Assembly: GCA_914767715.1 (NCBI GenBank)
Contig: OU612065.1
Location: forward strand, 21,700,001 to 21,764,000
Length of the DNA stretch: 64,000 nucleotides
Source: Membranipora membranacea
Lineage: Eukaryota; Bryozoa; Gymnolaemata; Cheilostomatida; Membraniporidae
Direction of reading: 5' to 3'
Positions 61,627 to 64,000 of the stretch are shown here, in pieces. The notes under the pieces were generated by a model. It was not told the origin of the DNA and searched no databases. It worked only from the letters and a program-made list of their open reading frames with translations. The number at the start of each line of letters is the position of its first letter. The stretch's first letter is position 1. A program made the translations under genes and the position numbers.

Positions 61627-63539
61627 ATGGCTAAATTACTCCTGGTTTTTGCTCATGTGTTAGCTGTGTGTCTTTGTGCTGATTCACAAAATGGAGGGAC
61701 GCCACAAACCACACTGAGGACGACGAACACTGTAACGAGAGCAAGCTATACATCTAAGCCAACCAGTAACACAACACCAAAGTATTCAAGCAGCACAGTA
61801 CCCAACCACCGGAGTGGACATACCTTCTACTACTACATGGACTCGACTCAGTATTGCACACCATCTTCCATCGCTCACACACAGGGGTTTTACAGCTGTA
61901 GTGATGCCGCTTACGTCAAAGCCTGGAGCACCTCGACCTATCCAATGTCTCCAACGGATTCCTGCTCATACACATTCTCAAGCAACGCTAACCACGACTT
62001 AAGATTCAAATTCACGAGCTTGCTGATTTCTGATTGCAATGTCAAGGTCAATCTCTATAAAGGAGCTAGTACTTTCGGAACTCCAGATGTAAGTAATGTA
62101 TTGGTGTACTTCGGTCAACAATTTTTAACACCGGGTTACTGTTGTTCAATCGCAGAGTGAGGATGTATCCTTAGTTTAAGCGTGTCATGACAAACATTGT
62201 TTAGAGAAGTTTTACCCCCCCCCCCCCCCCTTCAACAAAGCCTGTCTAGAAAGGAAAACAGGGTGGTCTTTTTTTTAATAAGTTGTGGCGCCAAGTAGTT
62301 GCAAACGAAACAATTACCTTTGCACAGAATGTAAAACTAGCTATTTATTAATATCCATTTGATTGACAAACTAAGTCAGTATGGCGTAATGGCGTATGGA
62401 GTAAAAGTAACAAGGTTCAGGTCCAGGTAATTCCCAATTTTCCAGTATTGCACGGTTTTGCTGGTCTAAGGGCATGCGTCAACTCTACTCTGTATTTAGA
62501 TCACAAGCCATGAATTTTCTTGTGGTCTGAAATCAGAACCTATGGATAATCAATGTCTTTCAGACTTTATGTCTTTTGCTTACAGTACACATTCAGCTGT
62601 AGAGACACATCTTATTCGTCCTACTCCAAATACCGCAAAGCTTCCAATGGTTATCTAACAATTGAACTGGTGAACCCTAAACAGAGCACAGATTTCTTCT
62701 TCACCTTCTATATCAGAAACCAGAGTGAGTATGAAATGTTAAAACAAAAATTTTATTCACAGAAAATGATCAATTCATCAACAACCTCCAAAGTTAGGTG
62801 ATGCTGACTTCCCTGTCAATAATGTAATGGTGGATAAAATTATTTATTTGGCTTATATATTGATGTTCATTTTGAACTGATTTACATAATTCTTTGTTAA
62901 AGGGACAACTGGAAGCTCAATCGCAGTAGGCCTTTCAGTTGGTCTAGGTGTCGCTTTTATTATTCTCCTGGTGTCTGCTATTGTGATATGCCGGCGGAGA
63001 CGACTGAGGCGTATGAGGGAGCAACCGATCATAGCTACCACGACATGTGAGTAACAATACCGGAGTGTATTGCCATAATTTATTAAATTGGAGCCATACA
63101 GAACAATATTTGTACCCACCACAGTAGACTGAAAATTCATTGGCGCCGCCTCATTAACATTCTTGTTTGCCTTTGGTGAGAAATATAATTCATTCTTGTA
63201 GTAGCAGCAGCAGCGAGTACCTGGTTCCAGCCAATATGTAGCCAGCAATTCAACCCAATATTTATTAAACTCGTTTTAGCTACCACTTCAAGCTATAACT
63301 ATCCAGTTGGCAAAGCTCCATACCCCAACAGCCATGGAAGTGCCACACAGAACAACTATGCTCCACCACCAGCCGGGGCGTACCCACCACCACCCGGAGC
63401 ATATCCACCACCAGCAGGGGCGTACCCAACACCAGCCAGGGGTTATCAGCAGCCTTCAGGTGCAGCCCCACCACCACCAGTCTACTCTGAGAAGAATGAG
63501 CCGCCGGCGGGAGCGTATAACCAAGCCTACAATAACTGA
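61627..63539 (+). CDS. Gene F: near-identical paralog of gene D
   Basis: Exons 61627-62088, 62586-62724, 62903-63046, 63280-63539; phases 0, 1, 1; 334 residues. Differs from gene D by a 9-nt insertion in exon 1 (three residues, Met-Ser-Pro, before TDSCSYTF), one Asp-to-Asn change, and one Thr-to-Ala in the tail; exon 2 and exon 3 proteins are identical. Introns are also nearly identical apart from small indels and a poly-C run (about 62214-62230) at the intron 1 hairpin. An AATAAA lies near 63709. Confidence 0.85.
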
Positions 63540-63599
63540 CCTAAAGGGTAGCTGATCATATGCCTCAGGCATGATAAAACTTTCCAGCATCAACCACTT

Positions 63600-64000
63600 G
63601 AAATGTTTTTTGACCCACAAGAAGCTCAGCTCAGAGTCCTATGACATAGATAAAAATACCTGTCTTGTCTTATTATCACTGATTCAGCCTTCAAATCCAA
63701 TTTCATCAAAATAAATCAGGTGATAAAAATAATACAGTCATTGGCACATGAACTCTGTATGTGAGGTAATATCTGATAATCAGTGGATGTTTGAACAGTG
63801 AGGATGAGATGACGGTGATTTGAAGTAGTCCACATATTATCAGGGTTTTTATCATCTAATTTCAACATACACCTACATTGAAATGATACATCCCGAAATT
63901 CGGCAGTTTCCTATGTCACTGATAATGTGAACAGAGTGAGCCTATTTGCTTCATAACCTGGAGTTACATGGCTTTGTGCAAACTAGGTGGGCCTAAAGAT
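63600..64000. other. 3' flank of gene F, nothing recognised
   Basis: Unique sequence beyond the duplicated block; no gene or repeat seen. Confidence 0.4.

Larger units (their letters stand above)
56190..63598 (+). repeat. Tandem segmental duplication, right copy (genes E and F)
   Basis: Right copy of the block. Longer than the left one mainly because of the 691-bp inverted-repeat insertion at 57639-58329. The (TA)n tract at its left end is longer than at 49149 and marks the junction of the two units. Confidence 0.9.

Overview
The window is animal nuclear DNA: AT-rich, with genes split into many short exons joined by GT-AG introns of about 50 to 2000 bp. The families present (a polycystin-1 type protein with REJ, PKD, GAIN/GPS and PLAT modules, WSC domains, a hAT transposase, an R2-like retrotransposon, tRNA-derived SINEs and an intron-containing tRNA-Thr) are metazoan. 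Short introns and close gene spacing suggest a non-bilaterian such as a sponge, but that is a guess; no species was identified.

Left half (1-31,685, minus strand): one giant gene read right to left, a polycystin-1-like protein. I could chain 47 exons whose splice phases all agree, giving about 3,024 residues before the gene runs off the left edge. Order: signal peptide, WSC domain, unassigned region, Cys-rich exon, Ser/Thr-rich mucin-like stretch, at least three PKD repeats, REJ region, GAIN region with a second complete WSC domain inserted before the GPS, GPS (HLT cleavage site), TM1, PLAT, TM2, TM3. The channel-like C-terminus is outside. Its introns hold two SINE copies, an R2-like retrotransposon 3' fragment, a 360-bp hairpin element and tandem repeats.

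Middle (31,700-43,700): gene-poor and full of mobile-element debris: a frameshifted hAT transposase, a TACA/TACG microsatellite, a 178-bp tandem array carrying tRNA-Thr(AGU) genes and pseudogenes, a 3-kb element with roughly 520-bp terminal inverted repeats and a transposase fragment inside, and several small hairpin elements.

Right part (43,700-63,600, plus strand): six related genes (called A-F here) for small type I membrane proteins that I do not recognise. Each has a signal peptide, a Ser/Thr/Pro-rich stalk (not in A), a four-cysteine beta-rich ectodomain split by an intron at a fixed phase, one transmembrane helix, an Arg-rich stop-transfer segment and, in C-F, a proline/tyrosine-rich tail with PPxY motifs. 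C+D and E+F are two copies of a recently duplicated block of about 7 kb. D and F are nearly identical, while the C and E ectodomains differ strongly. This is the most promising undescribed system in the window: a young, tandemly expanding orphan receptor-like family. Two mobile-element style insertions (691 bp in the E block, a nested palindrome in the C block) are each present in only one copy.
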